DNA of 64,000 nt from JALSRK01 sp964461995 (GTDB taxonomy: Bacteria > Acidobacteriota > Terriglobia > Bryobacterales > Bryobacteraceae). The translations under genes were made by a program, and so were the position numbers. The DNA lies in contig CAYWXL010000013.1 of NCBI GenBank assembly GCA_964461995.1, positions 1 through 64,000 of the forward strand. Reading direction: 5' to 3'. The notes under the pieces were generated by a model. That model searched no databases and was not told the origin of the DNA. It saw nothing but the letters and a program-made list of their open reading frames with translations. Every line of letters begins with the position of its first letter. The stretch's first letter is position 1. This document shows, piece by piece, positions 26,979 through 36,242 of the stretch.

Positions 26979-28586
26979 ATGAAAGACGAGGATAGCAACC
27001 ACGGTCATTCCTGCCCCATTTCGGGCCACGAGGAGTTGAACTCGCTCCACGCGAACAGGCTCGAGACGCTCGGCCGGCTGACCGTGGGCGTGGCGCACGA
27101 TCTCAATAGTCTGCTGACTGTCATACTCACTTGCTGTGGGGCGCTCGAAGAGGCGATCTCCCCGCAGGATGGAGTGCGGGACAACATCAGGGAGGTGGAA
27201 CAGACCTGCCACCGCGCGGCCGCGCTGACGCGGCAATTGCTCGCCTTTGGCAGGCCGGTTGAGTCCCGCATGAGCAACTTTGATCTGAATGAGGTGCTTC
27301 TCGACGTCGAGGGCATGTTGCGGCGGCTCCTCCCCGGCAACATTGACCTGCGTGTGCGGCTTTGTCCCGAGCCGGCTCCGGTGACGGCGGATCGCCTCCA
27401 GATCCAACAGGTGCTGCTCAACCTAGCGCTGAATTCCAGGGACGCGATGCCGGACGGCGGCTGTCTTTGCATCGAACTCCGGCCGGCAGCGAAAGCCGGC
27501 GGGCCTAATCAGGGACAAGACAGACCCGAACCTGGTTTCTTCTTCGAACTCACTGTAAAGGACACCGGGACGGGCATTCCTCAAGAATTACAGGAAAAGG
27601 TCTTCGAATCATTCGTAACGACGAAGTCGGCGGCCGGCGGCAGTGGCTTGGGACTGGCCACCGTTGCCCGCATCGTCAAACAGCACGGGGGCTCCATCCA
27701 AGTAGAGAGCGAACCCGGGAAAGGAAGCACATTTACTGTGCGTCTGCCTGGCGCGCAACCCGCGACCGCGGAGAAACAGCCCAAGCAGCGGGCGCCACGG
27801 CCGGCCAGCGGCGGAGAGACGGTGCTCGTTATAGAGAATGACGGCCGCCTTTGTGAGGCTGTCCGGCGGGTGCTGCATAAAGCCGGCTACCGGGTTCTTA
27901 TTGCCAAAGACGTGGACGCGGCCTCCAGAATCGCTAAAGAACATCCCGCGGCCATTCATTTGTTGCTGGCTGACTCGGATTTATCAGCCATCCGGGCATC
28001 GGAATTCATTTCCAAATTGCAGGCATCGCAGCCGGAGATGCGTATCGTGTACACATCCAGCACCGGGCGCCGCACACCTGAGGAAAAACGCGGCCGCGAA
28101 CCGGATGTCCCGACGATGCTCAAACCGTTCTCGAGCGCTGAACTGCTGGCGACCGTCAGAAAGGTCCTCCAGAATTCGGCTTCCCAGCGCTTGGCCTTGG
28201 TGGTGGATCAGGATCCCACCTGGCAGGACGCCGCACGTCACCCCTTGCAGGACCGTGGGTATACGGTGATTACCGCGCAAAACGAGCGGGAAGCGCTCGA
28301 CTGGCTCAAGAAGAAGAAGTTCGATCTGTGCGTCGTCGAGCTGCGGGGCCAAAAGCCCTGCGGCGCGAATGTCATCGCGGCGATCCGAAAGGAATATTCA
28401 CCCATGTCCCCCGTCGTCGCCACGGGGTATTTCGACGGAAAACTGCTGGACGCCGCCCGGGCGTCCGGCGCTGATGCGGTTATGCGGAAGCCTTATTCGA
28501 GAGACGATTTCTTGCTCGTCCTCGACACGCACGTCAGCCCGGCGGCTCGGAAGGAGAACCCCGCAGTGGGCGCGCCCGGCGGGTGA
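26979..28586 (+). CDS. Soluble hybrid sensor histidine kinase with two receiver domains
   Basis: A 535-residue cytosolic kinase with almost no sensor region. The HisKA phospho-acceptor is H40 in GVAHDLNSLL. The ATPase domain has the N box (NLALNSRDA), DTGTGIP (G1) and SGLGLATV (G2). Receiver 1 (about 270-390) has D332 in LLADSDLS and a KPFSS lysine. Receiver 2 (about 405-525) has the catalytic Lys (RKPYS), but the acceptor is E454 in CVVELRG, a natural phosphomimic. GGGAG lies upstream of ATG 26979. It converges with treZ and lies apart from any partner regulator. Confidence 0.9.
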   Translation: MKDEDSNHGHSCPISGHEELNSLHANRLETLGRLTVGVAHDLNSLLTVILTCCGALEEAISPQDGVRDNIREVEQTCHRAAALTRQLLAFGRPVESRMSNFDLNEVLLDVEGMLRRLLPGNIDLRVRLCPEPAPVTADRLQIQQVLLNLALNSRDAMPDGGCLCIELRPAAKAGGPNQGQDRPEPGFFFELTVKDTGTGIPQELQEKVFESFVTTKSAAGGSGLGLATVARIVKQHGGSIQVESEPGKGSTFTVRLPGAQPATAEKQPKQRAPRPASGGETVLVIENDGRLCEAVRRVLHKAGYRVLIAKDVDAASRIAKEHPAAIHLLLADSDLSAIRASEFISKLQASQPEMRIVYTSSTGRRTPEEKRGREPDVPTMLKPFSSAELLATVRKVLQNSASQRLALVVDQDPTWQDAARHPLQDRGYTVITAQNEREALDWLKKKKFDLCVVELRGQKPCGANVIAAIRKEYSPMSPVVATGYFDGKLLDAARASGADAVMRKPYSRDDFLLVLDTHVSPAARKENPAVGAPGG

Positions 28587-28728
28587 AGCCCACGGGCGAG
28601 CGGGTCAACGAGAGACGAAACGAAAACAGTGCGCCGGTAGAGCCGACCGAGGCGAGGCCAGTCCTTTTGCGCCGCTGATAAGGACGCACCGGCCTTGCAC
28701 GGCTGTTGCTCCCCCACATCGCCGGGGA

Positions 28729-30582
28729 CTATGTCCGGCATCCTTTGAAGACCACGGCGCCAGGACGCCGGAAGCGCACCTCGGCGGCGCTCACGCGGAT
28801 CGGGACGGCCAGCTCAGGCGTGACAAAGCGATCTTCTTCCGACGAGAGTATCGTCTGCCACGCGTAACCGGGAGGGAGATGCCCGCAAGGCCTCGAGTCC
28901 AGATCCGCCGTCGCCGGTCCGTCCAGGCAGACGACGATCAGCAGTGGCCGGGGGCCGTTCCACCCGTACCGGAGCGCCACGCAGCTTCCGCCGACCGGTT
29001 CGACCAAACACGCGGGGCGGGATTTCGCTTGCAGCGCCGGTTCACGCCGCCGCAGGACCAACAGAGAACGGTAAAGCGCCAGTACGCCACGGTGAGGTTG
29101 CTGTTCCCGCTCGCGCCAGCGTAAGCGGCTGGAGGTGAATGTGGAGAGGGTCTGCGGGTCGGGGATGGTTCCCGGCAGCGCCGGCCCGAAGCTACGTTTG
29201 TGTTCCCGGAACCGCGCCTTTGCCACCTTCCGCCCTAGCTCGGGGCAGTGGTCGGTGAAATACAGGAACGGCGTCGAGGCAGCCCACTCCTGGCCCATGA
29301 AGAGCAGCGGGGTTTGCGGGGCGAGCAGCAGGAGCGTCGAAGCCGCTCGCCAGGCGGCAAGGCCGCTCGAGACGTGGAAGCGGTCTCCAAAGGGGCGGTT
29401 GCCGACCAGATCGTGATTCTGAAGGTAGATGACGAAGCGCTCGGGCGCGGGGGGAGCGGACTGGGAGAGCGGGCGTCCGGCGCCGCGGGAAACACCTAGC
29501 CGCAACGTACGGGCGAGGGCGGCGGGGCCGCCGGCGTGGCGGGCCAAGGGCCCGTGGCGCTCGCGGGTAAAGCGGCGGCGGAGCCGGTGGTGGAGATCGT
29601 TCACCCAGACGCCGTCCAGTCCCCAGCCTCCCTTCTCTACCGGACCCAGCAGGATGGCGAAGTCGGGGTGGTCCTCGGCGATGAGGATGGCGCGCCGGCC
29701 GGATCGCGCGGCGGACCGGCGCACGGCGGCGGCGAGCTCCGCCAGGAAATGCCGGGCGCCGGCATCCTGGATGGACCCGGCGGCGTCCAAACGCAGCCCG
29801 TCGATATGGAACTCCTCGATCCAGTACAGGGCATTCTCGATCAGGAAGCGGCGAACGCCGAAGCAGAATTCTTCATCGAGATTCGGACAGGGCCCCCAAG
29901 GGGACCAATGACGCCGTGATACATAGTGCTTGGAGATTCTCTTCATATAGGCGCCGTCCGGACCGAAGTGGTTGTACACGACGTCGAGAAAGACCGCGAG
30001 GCCGAGGTGATGGGCCTTGTTGACCAGCCGGCGAAAGTCGTCGGGAGTCCCGTAGCAGTGTGCCGGCGCGTAGAGCGCCACGCCGTCGTATCCCCAGTTC
30101 CGCAACCCGGGGAAATCCGCCACCGGCATCAACTCAATTGCCGTGACGCCCAGATCCCGCAGGTAGGGAAGCCGGTCGCGGACACCGTCGAAGGTGCCCT
30201 GAGGGGTAAAAGTCCCGACGTGCAGTTCGTAGAAAACCAGATTCGCCAAGGGAGGGCAGCACCACTTGCGGTCCGACCAGGGGAAGGTCCAACCGCCGGG
30301 CCACACCTCAGAAGGGCCATGGACGCCGGCAGGCTGATAGCGTGACGCGGGGTCGGGGAAGGGTCCCCGACCGTCTACCAGGTAACGGTACCGGTCCCCG
30401 GCCCGGACGCCGGGGAGGACTGCCGCGTGGAACCCGCCAGCCTCGCGCTGGAGGGTAAACAAGCCCCGCCCTTCTATTTGGACCGCGACTTCACCGGCAT
30501 CGGGGGCCCAAAGACGGAACTCGACACCTTCCGGAAGCAAAGTAGCTCCGAATCTCAGGCGCCCATCGGCCGACTCGTTCAT
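28729..30582 (-). CDS. treZ: Malto-oligosyltrehalose trehalohydrolase (GH13)
   Basis: A 617-residue GH13 enzyme that releases trehalose from maltooligosyl-trehalose. It has an N-terminal E-set/CBM48 domain (FGATLLPEGVEFRLWAPDA), then a TIM barrel with region I DVVYNHFGP, nucleophile D266 in DGLRLDAA, acid/base E303 in LIAEDHPD and D391 in LQNHDLVGN. FYELHVGTFTPQGTF is typical of TreZ rather than a branching enzyme. Its usual partner TreY is not in this window, so the substrate maker is elsewhere. Trehalose is a common osmolyte in soil bacteria. Confidence 0.92.
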   Translation of the reverse strand: MNESADGRLRFGATLLPEGVEFRLWAPDAGEVAVQIEGRGLFTLQREAGGFHAAVLPGVRAGDRYRYLVDGRGPFPDPASRYQPAGVHGPSEVWPGGWTFPWSDRKWCCPPLANLVFYELHVGTFTPQGTFDGVRDRLPYLRDLGVTAIELMPVADFPGLRNWGYDGVALYAPAHCYGTPDDFRRLVNKAHHLGLAVFLDVVYNHFGPDGAYMKRISKHYVSRRHWSPWGPCPNLDEEFCFGVRRFLIENALYWIEEFHIDGLRLDAAGSIQDAGARHFLAELAAAVRRSAARSGRRAILIAEDHPDFAILLGPVEKGGWGLDGVWVNDLHHRLRRRFTRERHGPLARHAGGPAALARTLRLGVSRGAGRPLSQSAPPAPERFVIYLQNHDLVGNRPFGDRFHVSSGLAAWRAASTLLLLAPQTPLLFMGQEWAASTPFLYFTDHCPELGRKVAKARFREHKRSFGPALPGTIPDPQTLSTFTSSRLRWREREQQPHRGVLALYRSLLVLRRREPALQAKSRPACLVEPVGGSCVALRYGWNGPRPLLIVVCLDGPATADLDSRPCGHLPPGYAWQTILSSEEDRFVTPELAVPIRVSAAEVRFRRPGAVVFKGCRT

Positions 30583-30648
30583 GGCGCTGACAAGCTGGCC
30601 GCCGCATTGCGGCTAGGCAAGCTCCTAGTGTACTTCGCAGCGCGCGGC

Positions 30649-30676
30649 TTGATTCCCTGCACGCCGGTGCTAGACT
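30649..30676 (+). promoter_or_regulatory. Promoter giving a predicted leaderless transcript of the C45-type gene
   Basis: TTGATT (30649-30654), 16 bases, then TAGACT (30671-30676). A start 7 bases after the -10 falls exactly on the A of ATG 30683. No Shine-Dalgarno precedes the ATG. This is the clearest case of the leaderless pattern in the window. Confidence 0.6.
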
Positions 30677-30682
30677 GCGATT

Positions 30683-32092
30683 ATGCGTGGTCCTGGACCC
30701 TTGCGAATCGTGACCTGCGCCCTGTTGGCGGGGCTCTGGCTGGCCTCCTGCGGGCCGGAAACCGATCCCCGGCTCGAGCGCGCCTGGCGCGCCCCGGAGC
30801 AGAACGGCTGGATCTTCGTCCATCTGGAAGGAAGCCCCGAAGAGATCGGGTACCAGCACGGCTACCTGCTGGCGCCGGAGATCGAAGACGCTTTCGCCGT
30901 GATCCGCCTCAGCCTCACCCACGAGGGTGACAAGGACTGGGAGTTTTACCGCAAAGCGGCCCGGGAAATCCACTGGCCACATGTGGACGCCGAATACCAA
31001 CAGGAACTCAAAGGCATCGCGGAGGGGCTCCAAGCCAACGGCGTCCAGATGGATCTGTGGGACGTGGCGGCGATGAACGCGTGGCTGGAGTGGGACTACT
31101 ACGTGAAGTACTACAACAAGCTGCACGGCATCGAGACGCCCGAATCGAAGGGCGCGCCCGAGTCTTGCAGCGCCTTCGTGGCCACCGGCAGCTACACCAC
31201 GGACGGCCGCATCGTGATGGCCCACAACGCCTGGACGGGTTATATGGACGGCGAGCGCTGGACCATCATCTTCGACATCGTCCCCGAAAAGGGCCACCGC
31301 ATCTTGATGGACGGCTTCCCCGGGCTGATCCACTCGGCCGACGACTTCGGCATCAACGCCGCCGGCATCATGATCACCGAGACGACGATCTCGAAGTTCG
31401 AGGGCTATGATCCGGACGGCGTGCCGGAGTTCGTCCGGGCGCGGAAGGCGATGCAGTACTCCTCGTCGATCGACGACTACGTCCGCATCATGAAAGAGGG
31501 CAACAACGGCGGCTACGCGAACAACTGGCTGGTGGGGGACCGCAAGACGGGCGAGATCGCCAGCCTGGAGCTGGGCCTGAAGAACGTCACCCTGCGGCGG
31601 ACCAAAGACGGCTACTTCGTGGGATCCAACTTCCCGGTGAGCGAGAAGCTGGCCCGGGAAGAGACGACCTTCGACCTGGCCGACCCGAGCCTGAGCCCGA
31701 ACGCGCGGCACATCCGGTGGGAGCAACTGATGGCCGAGTACAAAGGGCGGATTGACGTCGAAGCGGCGAAGCAGTTCCTGGCCGATCACTTCGACACCTA
31801 TCAGAAGAAAGAAGAGCCGAACGAGCGCACCTTGTGCGGGCACGTGGACCTCTCGCCCCGGGGCGTGCCCCCTTGGCAGCCGCCCTTCGGGCCGGCGGGC
31901 GCGGTGCAGAACAAGGTGACCGATTCCACTCTGGCCGAACAGATGTCGCTCTGGGCGGCGGCGGGGCATGCCTGCGGGATCCGTTTCGACGCGGAGAAGC
32001 ATCTGGCCGAGCACCCGGAGTTCTCCTGGCAGAAAGGCTACCTGCGCGACCTGCCGTCCCGGCCGTGGACGCGGTTCGAGATCCGGCGGTGA
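30683..32092 (+). CDS. Lipoprotein C45/phospholipase-B-like autoprocessing hydrolase
   Basis: A 469-residue exported protein with a lipobox (LASC, Cys at about residue 23). The domain resembles the C45/phospholipase B-like branch of N-terminal nucleophile hydrolases. C162 in PESCSAF is the probable nucleophile exposed by autocleavage, and MAHNAWTGY, GIMITETTI and NNWLVGD are nearby family segments. Members hydrolyse amides such as N-acyl amino acids or phospholipids; the substrate here is unknown. It has its own promoter and is convergent with the metallo-beta-lactamase gene. Confidence 0.82.
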   Translation: MRGPGPLRIVTCALLAGLWLASCGPETDPRLERAWRAPEQNGWIFVHLEGSPEEIGYQHGYLLAPEIEDAFAVIRLSLTHEGDKDWEFYRKAAREIHWPHVDAEYQQELKGIAEGLQANGVQMDLWDVAAMNAWLEWDYYVKYYNKLHGIETPESKGAPESCSAFVATGSYTTDGRIVMAHNAWTGYMDGERWTIIFDIVPEKGHRILMDGFPGLIHSADDFGINAAGIMITETTISKFEGYDPDGVPEFVRARKAMQYSSSIDDYVRIMKEGNNGGYANNWLVGDRKTGEIASLELGLKNVTLRRTKDGYFVGSNFPVSEKLAREETTFDLADPSLSPNARHIRWEQLMAEYKGRIDVEAAKQFLADHFDTYQKKEEPNERTLCGHVDLSPRGVPPWQPPFGPAGAVQNKVTDSTLAEQMSLWAAAGHACGIRFDAEKHLAEHPEFSWQKGYLRDLPSRPWTRFEIRR

Positions 32093-32176
32093 ACCCGCAC
32101 GGAAGCTACATTAGGCGGCGGGTGGCATGCTGGCCGGGCGATGGGGGGCATCCGGCTGGGAGGCTGCTGAGGCCGC

Positions 32177-34072
32177 TTATTCCGGCACGTCAGCCAGGAA
32201 GTAGGTCGCAGGGCCGAGGTAGCGGCCGCGGGCGGTGATCTCGACTGGGATCACGTAGCGCTCGCCCGGGCGAGCCTCCCGCAGGCGGAACGCCAACCGG
32301 CGGCGTCCTTTAGACTGAGCCGCAACGGTGAATTCTCCGCTCGACGGGCTGACGACGGCGGGCGCGTCCTGCTTCACCCGGTACTCGATCCGCAGCGGCT
32401 CGTCAAAAGGATTTTCCACGCGAAGCTCGACGGCGCCTTCGGCGCCCCGCGTAATCAGCGGGTAGGTGGCGAAGACGTGGGGGTTGAAGTCATAGCGGTG
32501 GCTGCCGCTCGGCGAGAGCGCGTCCAAGGCCCTCGCCGCTCGTTCGGCCCAGCGGACGCGGAGCCGCCATTCACGGTCGCTGTACCAGAAAGGCTTGGCG
32601 TGCTCGGCGAGAATCCAGTCGGGCCGGATGTCGATCATCAGCCGGGCCGAGCGCGCGTGGTATTCGGGAAAGCCGCGGTTCAGGCCGCTCCAGCCGCCGG
32701 TGCCGTCGGCAATGTCCCAGTGGCCGACCGGATAGAAGCTGTCTCCGGAAAAGACGGCGCGATGGCCGTCGATCGTGGTCTCGAGAAAGGCGTGAAACCA
32801 CGTCTGGCCGGGAGCGAAATGGGCGCGGAAGCGGTAGCCGCGCCATTCGAATTCCTCGCCGTCCTCGAGGACGCGGTCCGGCTTCACGCCGTCGAACGCG
32901 GAGTAGGGGTGCAGGTAGGCCCAGGGCTTCTCAAGCAGATCCGCCAGGGGACGGACGGTGAGAATCTTCACGCCGTAGCGCTGGCGGATCTCGGGCAGGC
33001 GGAGAGTATGGTCCGAGTGCAGGTGGGTGATCCAGAGAAACTCGACCCGGCAGTTGCCGAGCCTCTCGAGGATGGGCTTCCAGTCTTCGGGCGCGAGGTT
33101 ATTGTCCACGGCGAAACAGGAGCCGTCGCCGGAAAGCAAGAAATAGTTGTTGCCGGCCACCCAGAGGCTCCGGCTAAGGCGCTCGAGGCGGATTCTCTTG
33201 CCGCTGGCCAAGCTAACGTCCTGGACTTCGAGGCGGGAAAGAACTCTCGTCTCCCTGATGGGCGGACGGCTGCTCATGGCGAACAGCTCGAAGTTCTTTA
33301 GCTTTGCGGCGCGCCAGACGCGGTCCGCGGTGAGCATCAACTTCTCGCCCACGTTGCCGCTCATCGGCTCCCCGTGGGCCGGCAGCAGGAGCGCCGGGCC
33401 CTCGTCCCGCATACGAAGCAAGGAGCGGAACTCGGCCTCGTAGCCTCGGCCCCGCCAGTGGTCCCAGTCGAGCTGGAAGCCTTGCCAAACCTTGCCGGGC
33501 GCGTAAACCAGATCCCCGGTGAAGGCCATCCGCCGCCCGCCGAGATCCGTCAGGTAGCCGACCTGATCCGGCGTGTGACCGGGGATGGCAAGGACGCGCA
33601 AATCGCCGACGGGCGTCTCGATGACAGATCCCGGCTCCACGTCCACAAGCGGGTAGTCGGTCGGAGCCGTGACCATCGAATACGAAAAGCGGCTGTGCGG
33701 AACGGGAAAGAACTCCCTCCAGTAACGCAGGATGGTGGCCGCCGTATACCCGCCGGTCCGTGCGTCGGTGGCCGGGGCGTGGATCGGGATACGGCGCTCC
33801 TCCGCCTTAGCAAAGCCAAACCACTGATCCCGGTCCCGGTGGGTGAGGTACACCGCGTGGACGCGTGAGACGCCGATGCCCGGCAACGCGTCGAGGACGG
33901 CCCCGCTGCCTAGGTCAATCAACACAGCAGTCTCGCCTTTCCGGATCACGTAGACATTCGTCGAATCGCGCCACCGGAGCAAGTTCTGCTGGATCGTTTC
34001 GAATTCGGCGGATGGGCCCCGGACGGCCAGTCCAAGCAGCAAAAGCGCGGCCAGCGGAAAGCGCGAATTCAT
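32177..34072 (-). CDS. Secreted tandem metallo-beta-lactamase-fold hydrolase
   Basis: A 631-residue exported protein (signal peptide 1-22, near PSAEF). It has two MBL domains. The first (about 25-235) has THRDRDQ where THxHxDH is expected, so two metal-binding His are lost, though PGHTPDQ, FTGDLV and LLPAHG remain. The second (about 285-515) has an intact THLHSDH, then GDSFY and LAEHAKP. A C-terminal beta-sandwich follows. The likely arrangement is one active and one structural domain. The function is unknown. TAAAAT lies 16 bases before ATG on the minus strand. Confidence 0.82.
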   Translation of the reverse strand: MNSRFPLAALLLLGLAVRGPSAEFETIQQNLLRWRDSTNVYVIRKGETAVLIDLGSGAVLDALPGIGVSRVHAVYLTHRDRDQWFGFAKAEERRIPIHAPATDARTGGYTAATILRYWREFFPVPHSRFSYSMVTAPTDYPLVDVEPGSVIETPVGDLRVLAIPGHTPDQVGYLTDLGGRRMAFTGDLVYAPGKVWQGFQLDWDHWRGRGYEAEFRSLLRMRDEGPALLLPAHGEPMSGNVGEKLMLTADRVWRAAKLKNFELFAMSSRPPIRETRVLSRLEVQDVSLASGKRIRLERLSRSLWVAGNNYFLLSGDGSCFAVDNNLAPEDWKPILERLGNCRVEFLWITHLHSDHTLRLPEIRQRYGVKILTVRPLADLLEKPWAYLHPYSAFDGVKPDRVLEDGEEFEWRGYRFRAHFAPGQTWFHAFLETTIDGHRAVFSGDSFYPVGHWDIADGTGGWSGLNRGFPEYHARSARLMIDIRPDWILAEHAKPFWYSDREWRLRVRWAERAARALDALSPSGSHRYDFNPHVFATYPLITRGAEGAVELRVENPFDEPLRIEYRVKQDAPAVVSPSSGEFTVAAQSKGRRRLAFRLREARPGERYVIPVEITARGRYLGPATYFLADVPE

Positions 34073-34276
34073 GGGGAGACTCGTGAGGATTTTACCACCG
34101 CGTCTCGGTCGAAACCTGGACCAGCGGATGAGGTGCGGGCGCCGCAGCGCACTGGCCCCTGGTTTGCTAGTCTAAGAGCGATAGTGAGCGGGAAACCTCT
34201 GAATCGCTGTGCCAACCGGCAGCGAAGAAGTGTACTTGTTGCAGGGTACTGTAAATATTGCAGGTGAAGCGGCTTT

Positions 34277-34834
34277 ATGTGGAAGCGACGCAAAGAAGAA
34301 ACACCAACAGAGACATTGAGAGAGCCGGCCACGCGCCCGAGCCAACCTTTCGACACGCCCCAGGCGGCTCCGCCGTCTGCCCCGCCAGCGCCTCGAGTGA
34401 CGCGTACCGAAGCCACGATCGGCAAGAGCGTGCGCATCAAGGGGAACCTCTACGCCGAGGAAGACCTCTATCTGGACGGGCAGATTGAGGGAACGTTGGA
34501 TCTCCCCAAGCACCGGCTGACGATCGGTAAGAGCGGCAAGGTGCAGGCGACGATCAAAGCCCGGGAAGTGGACGTGCACGGCACGGTGAACGGCGACATC
34601 GAGGCGAGTGCGAAAATCACGATTCGCAGCGCGGCCAACCTGGTGGGGAACCTGAAGAGCGCCACGATCTCGATCGAGGACGGAGCTTACTTTAAAGGCA
34701 GTATCGATATCGTAAGGACAGCCCCAACGAAGTCTGCGGCTTCGAAACCGGCCCCCCAACCGACGGCGGAAAGCCGGCAGCCGACGGCGAAACCGGCCGG
34801 CAACCAACCCGCGCGCGCCGCGGGCAAGCCGTAG
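34277..34834 (+). CDS. Bactofilin family cytoskeletal protein
   Basis: A 185-residue bactofilin. The central right-handed beta-helix (about 48-150) shows the repeating pattern of GKSVRIKGNL, LDGQIEGTLDL, GKSGKVQATIKA, VHGTVNGDIEA and LVGNLKSATISI. The N- and C-terminal tails are proline/alanine-rich and disordered, typical of the family. Bactofilins form membrane-associated filaments that position envelope or cell-shape proteins. It is followed by a convergent small secreted protein and the glycosyltransferase run. Confidence 0.93.
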   Translation: MWKRRKEETPTETLREPATRPSQPFDTPQAAPPSAPPAPRVTRTEATIGKSVRIKGNLYAEEDLYLDGQIEGTLDLPKHRLTIGKSGKVQATIKAREVDVHGTVNGDIEASAKITIRSAANLVGNLKSATISIEDGAYFKGSIDIVRTAPTKSAASKPAPQPTAESRQPTAKPAGNQPARAAGKP

Positions 34835-34854
34835 CCGGCAGCTCGAAACTTACC

Positions 34855-35406
34855 CTAAGGCTGTCCAGATACAGCCTGCTGGAGCGCGGCGACGATCTTC
34901 GCGGCGGCCTTGTTGAGTTGCTTGCTCGAGTAATTCTTCGGAGGCAGATAGGTGGACCAGACGACGTGCCGCGTTCGGAGATCCACCAGGAAAACGTTGC
35001 CTTTCCCCCGCCGGAACGATGAGACGATGGGCCGCTTGGCCTCGCGGGTCTGCTTTGCTTCGGCAGCGGCGGCTTCGGCTTCCGCATCTCGCTCGGCGCT
35101 TTCTTTGTCCGCCGAGTCGGCCTTGGCTGGTTCAGGCTCGGGTTCAGGCGGGTACAACTCTTCAAGCTGCATCTCGAAAGCGGGACCGATCTGATCGGTG
35201 AAAATGGCGTCCGCTTTGCCCGGATCCGTGACCACTTGGAAGACGCCGTTCACGGTAAGCTGGTTGGCGAGGTACTGGTCCAGCCCGCTGGCCATGGGCA
35301 AGAGATACACGGTCTGTATCCCGGCAAGTTCCGGCTGGTTCGCCGCCGGGGCGGGGGAAACACACAGAAGGGCAAGGACTGCCGGCGCTAGTCTCATGCT
35401 AATCAT
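34855..35406 (-). CDS. Secreted protein of unknown function
   Basis: A 183-residue exported protein (signal peptide to about residue 22; start ATG 35406 or 35397). It has an N-terminal alpha/beta part (IQTVYLLPMASGLDQYLANQLTVNG), a long charged Glu/Ala/Lys-rich linker near 85-120, and a C-terminal strand pair (NVFLVDLRTRHVVWSTY) with a helix. The split layout resembles periplasmic proteins of the CsgG/DUF4136 type, but this is weak. It converges with the bactofilin gene and diverges from the first GT2. Confidence 0.65.
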   Translation of the reverse strand: MISMRLAPAVLALLCVSPAPAANQPELAGIQTVYLLPMASGLDQYLANQLTVNGVFQVVTDPGKADAIFTDQIGPAFEMQLEELYPPEPEPEPAKADSADKESAERDAEAEAAAAEAKQTREAKRPIVSSFRRGKGNVFLVDLRTRHVVWSTYLPPKNYSSKQLNKAAAKIVAALQQAVSGQP

Positions 35407-35477
35407 AGTACTCTCGGCGGGCGCTCGCGGCGCCCGATCTCATTAGAAAGACTCCCGGCGGCCCGAAAAAGTCGGCA

Positions 35478-35492
35478 TACAATATCGCCTTG
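35478..35492 (+). promoter_or_regulatory. -10-like TACAAT box next to the GT2 start
   Basis: TACAAT at 35478-35483 lies 6 bases before TTG 35490, the same spacing seen for other genes here. A leaderless transcript for the glycosyltransferase operon is likely. Confidence 0.45.
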
Positions 35493-36206
35493 TACAAGAA
35501 CCACCGCATCACGGTGATTATCCCTTGCCTCAACGAGGAGCAGGGCATCGAGCAGGTGTTGCGGCGCATGCCCGCCTTCGTGGACGAGGTGATCGTCGTG
35601 GACAACGGTTCCACGGACCGTACGTCCGAGGTGGCGGCATGTTTCGGAGCCAAGGTGATCCGCGAGGAAGTCCGGGGCTACGGCCGGGCCTACAAGCGGG
35701 GGTTCGCCCAAGCAACCGGCGACATCATCGTAACCCTCGACGGGGACCATTCCTATCCGCCGGACGCCATCTCCTATTTGCTCGAGGCCTTCCTACACCT
35801 CGAAGTGGATTTCCTGAACGCCTCGCGGTTCCCGGTCCGCGACCCCAAGGCGATGAGCCTGAAACACAAGCTGGGGAACCTTATCCTGTCTCTGACGATG
35901 TCGCTGCTGTATCTGACGTGGGTGCGCGACTCACAGTCCGGCATGTGGGTGTTGCGCCGGAACATCTTGCCGGAGCTGGAATTGATCTCCGACGGCATGG
36001 CCTTCAGCGAGGAGATCAAGATAGAGGCGATCCGGCACCCCCGCGTCCGCTTCGCGGAGATCTCGATTCAATACTCGAGCCGGCTGGGTGAGATCAAGCT
36101 GAACCCGTGGAAGGACGGGTTCTACAACCTCTGGTTCCTGGTCCGGAAGCGCCTCCGGCGGCGGCGCCGGACCGCCGGCGCCTTGGCCGAAGCCGCTAAG
36201 TCGTGA
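35490..36206 (+). CDS. GT2 glycosyltransferase, polyprenyl-phosphate mannose/glucose synthase-like
   Basis: A 238-residue cytosolic or membrane-associated GT2 enzyme. It starts with ITVIIPCLNEEQGIEQVL and has the nucleotide-sugar motif VVDNGSTDRT, then LDGDHSYPPD (acidic catalytic segment). It resembles dolichol-phosphate-sugar synthases (DPM1 type) but has no clear C-terminal helices. The start codon is TTG 35490. It heads the run of five glycosyltransferases and alanine racemase, all on one strand with short gaps. Confidence 0.87.
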   Translation: MYKNHRITVIIPCLNEEQGIEQVLRRMPAFVDEVIVVDNGSTDRTSEVAACFGAKVIREEVRGYGRAYKRGFAQATGDIIVTLDGDHSYPPDAISYLLEAFLHLEVDFLNASRFPVRDPKAMSLKHKLGNLILSLTMSLLYLTWVRDSQSGMWVLRRNILPELELISDGMAFSEEIKIEAIRHPRVRFAEISIQYSSRLGEIKLNPWKDGFYNLWFLVRKRLRRRRRTAGALAEAAKS

Positions 36207-36242
36207 TATATTCAGGTGTTACCCGCCTGCGTTCCCCTCCCT

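Noticed and set aside
26786..26995. 69-codon open frame before the hybrid kinase
   Set aside because: Rich in Arg/Gly with no domain or clear ribosome site, and it overlaps the kinase start region; likely chance.
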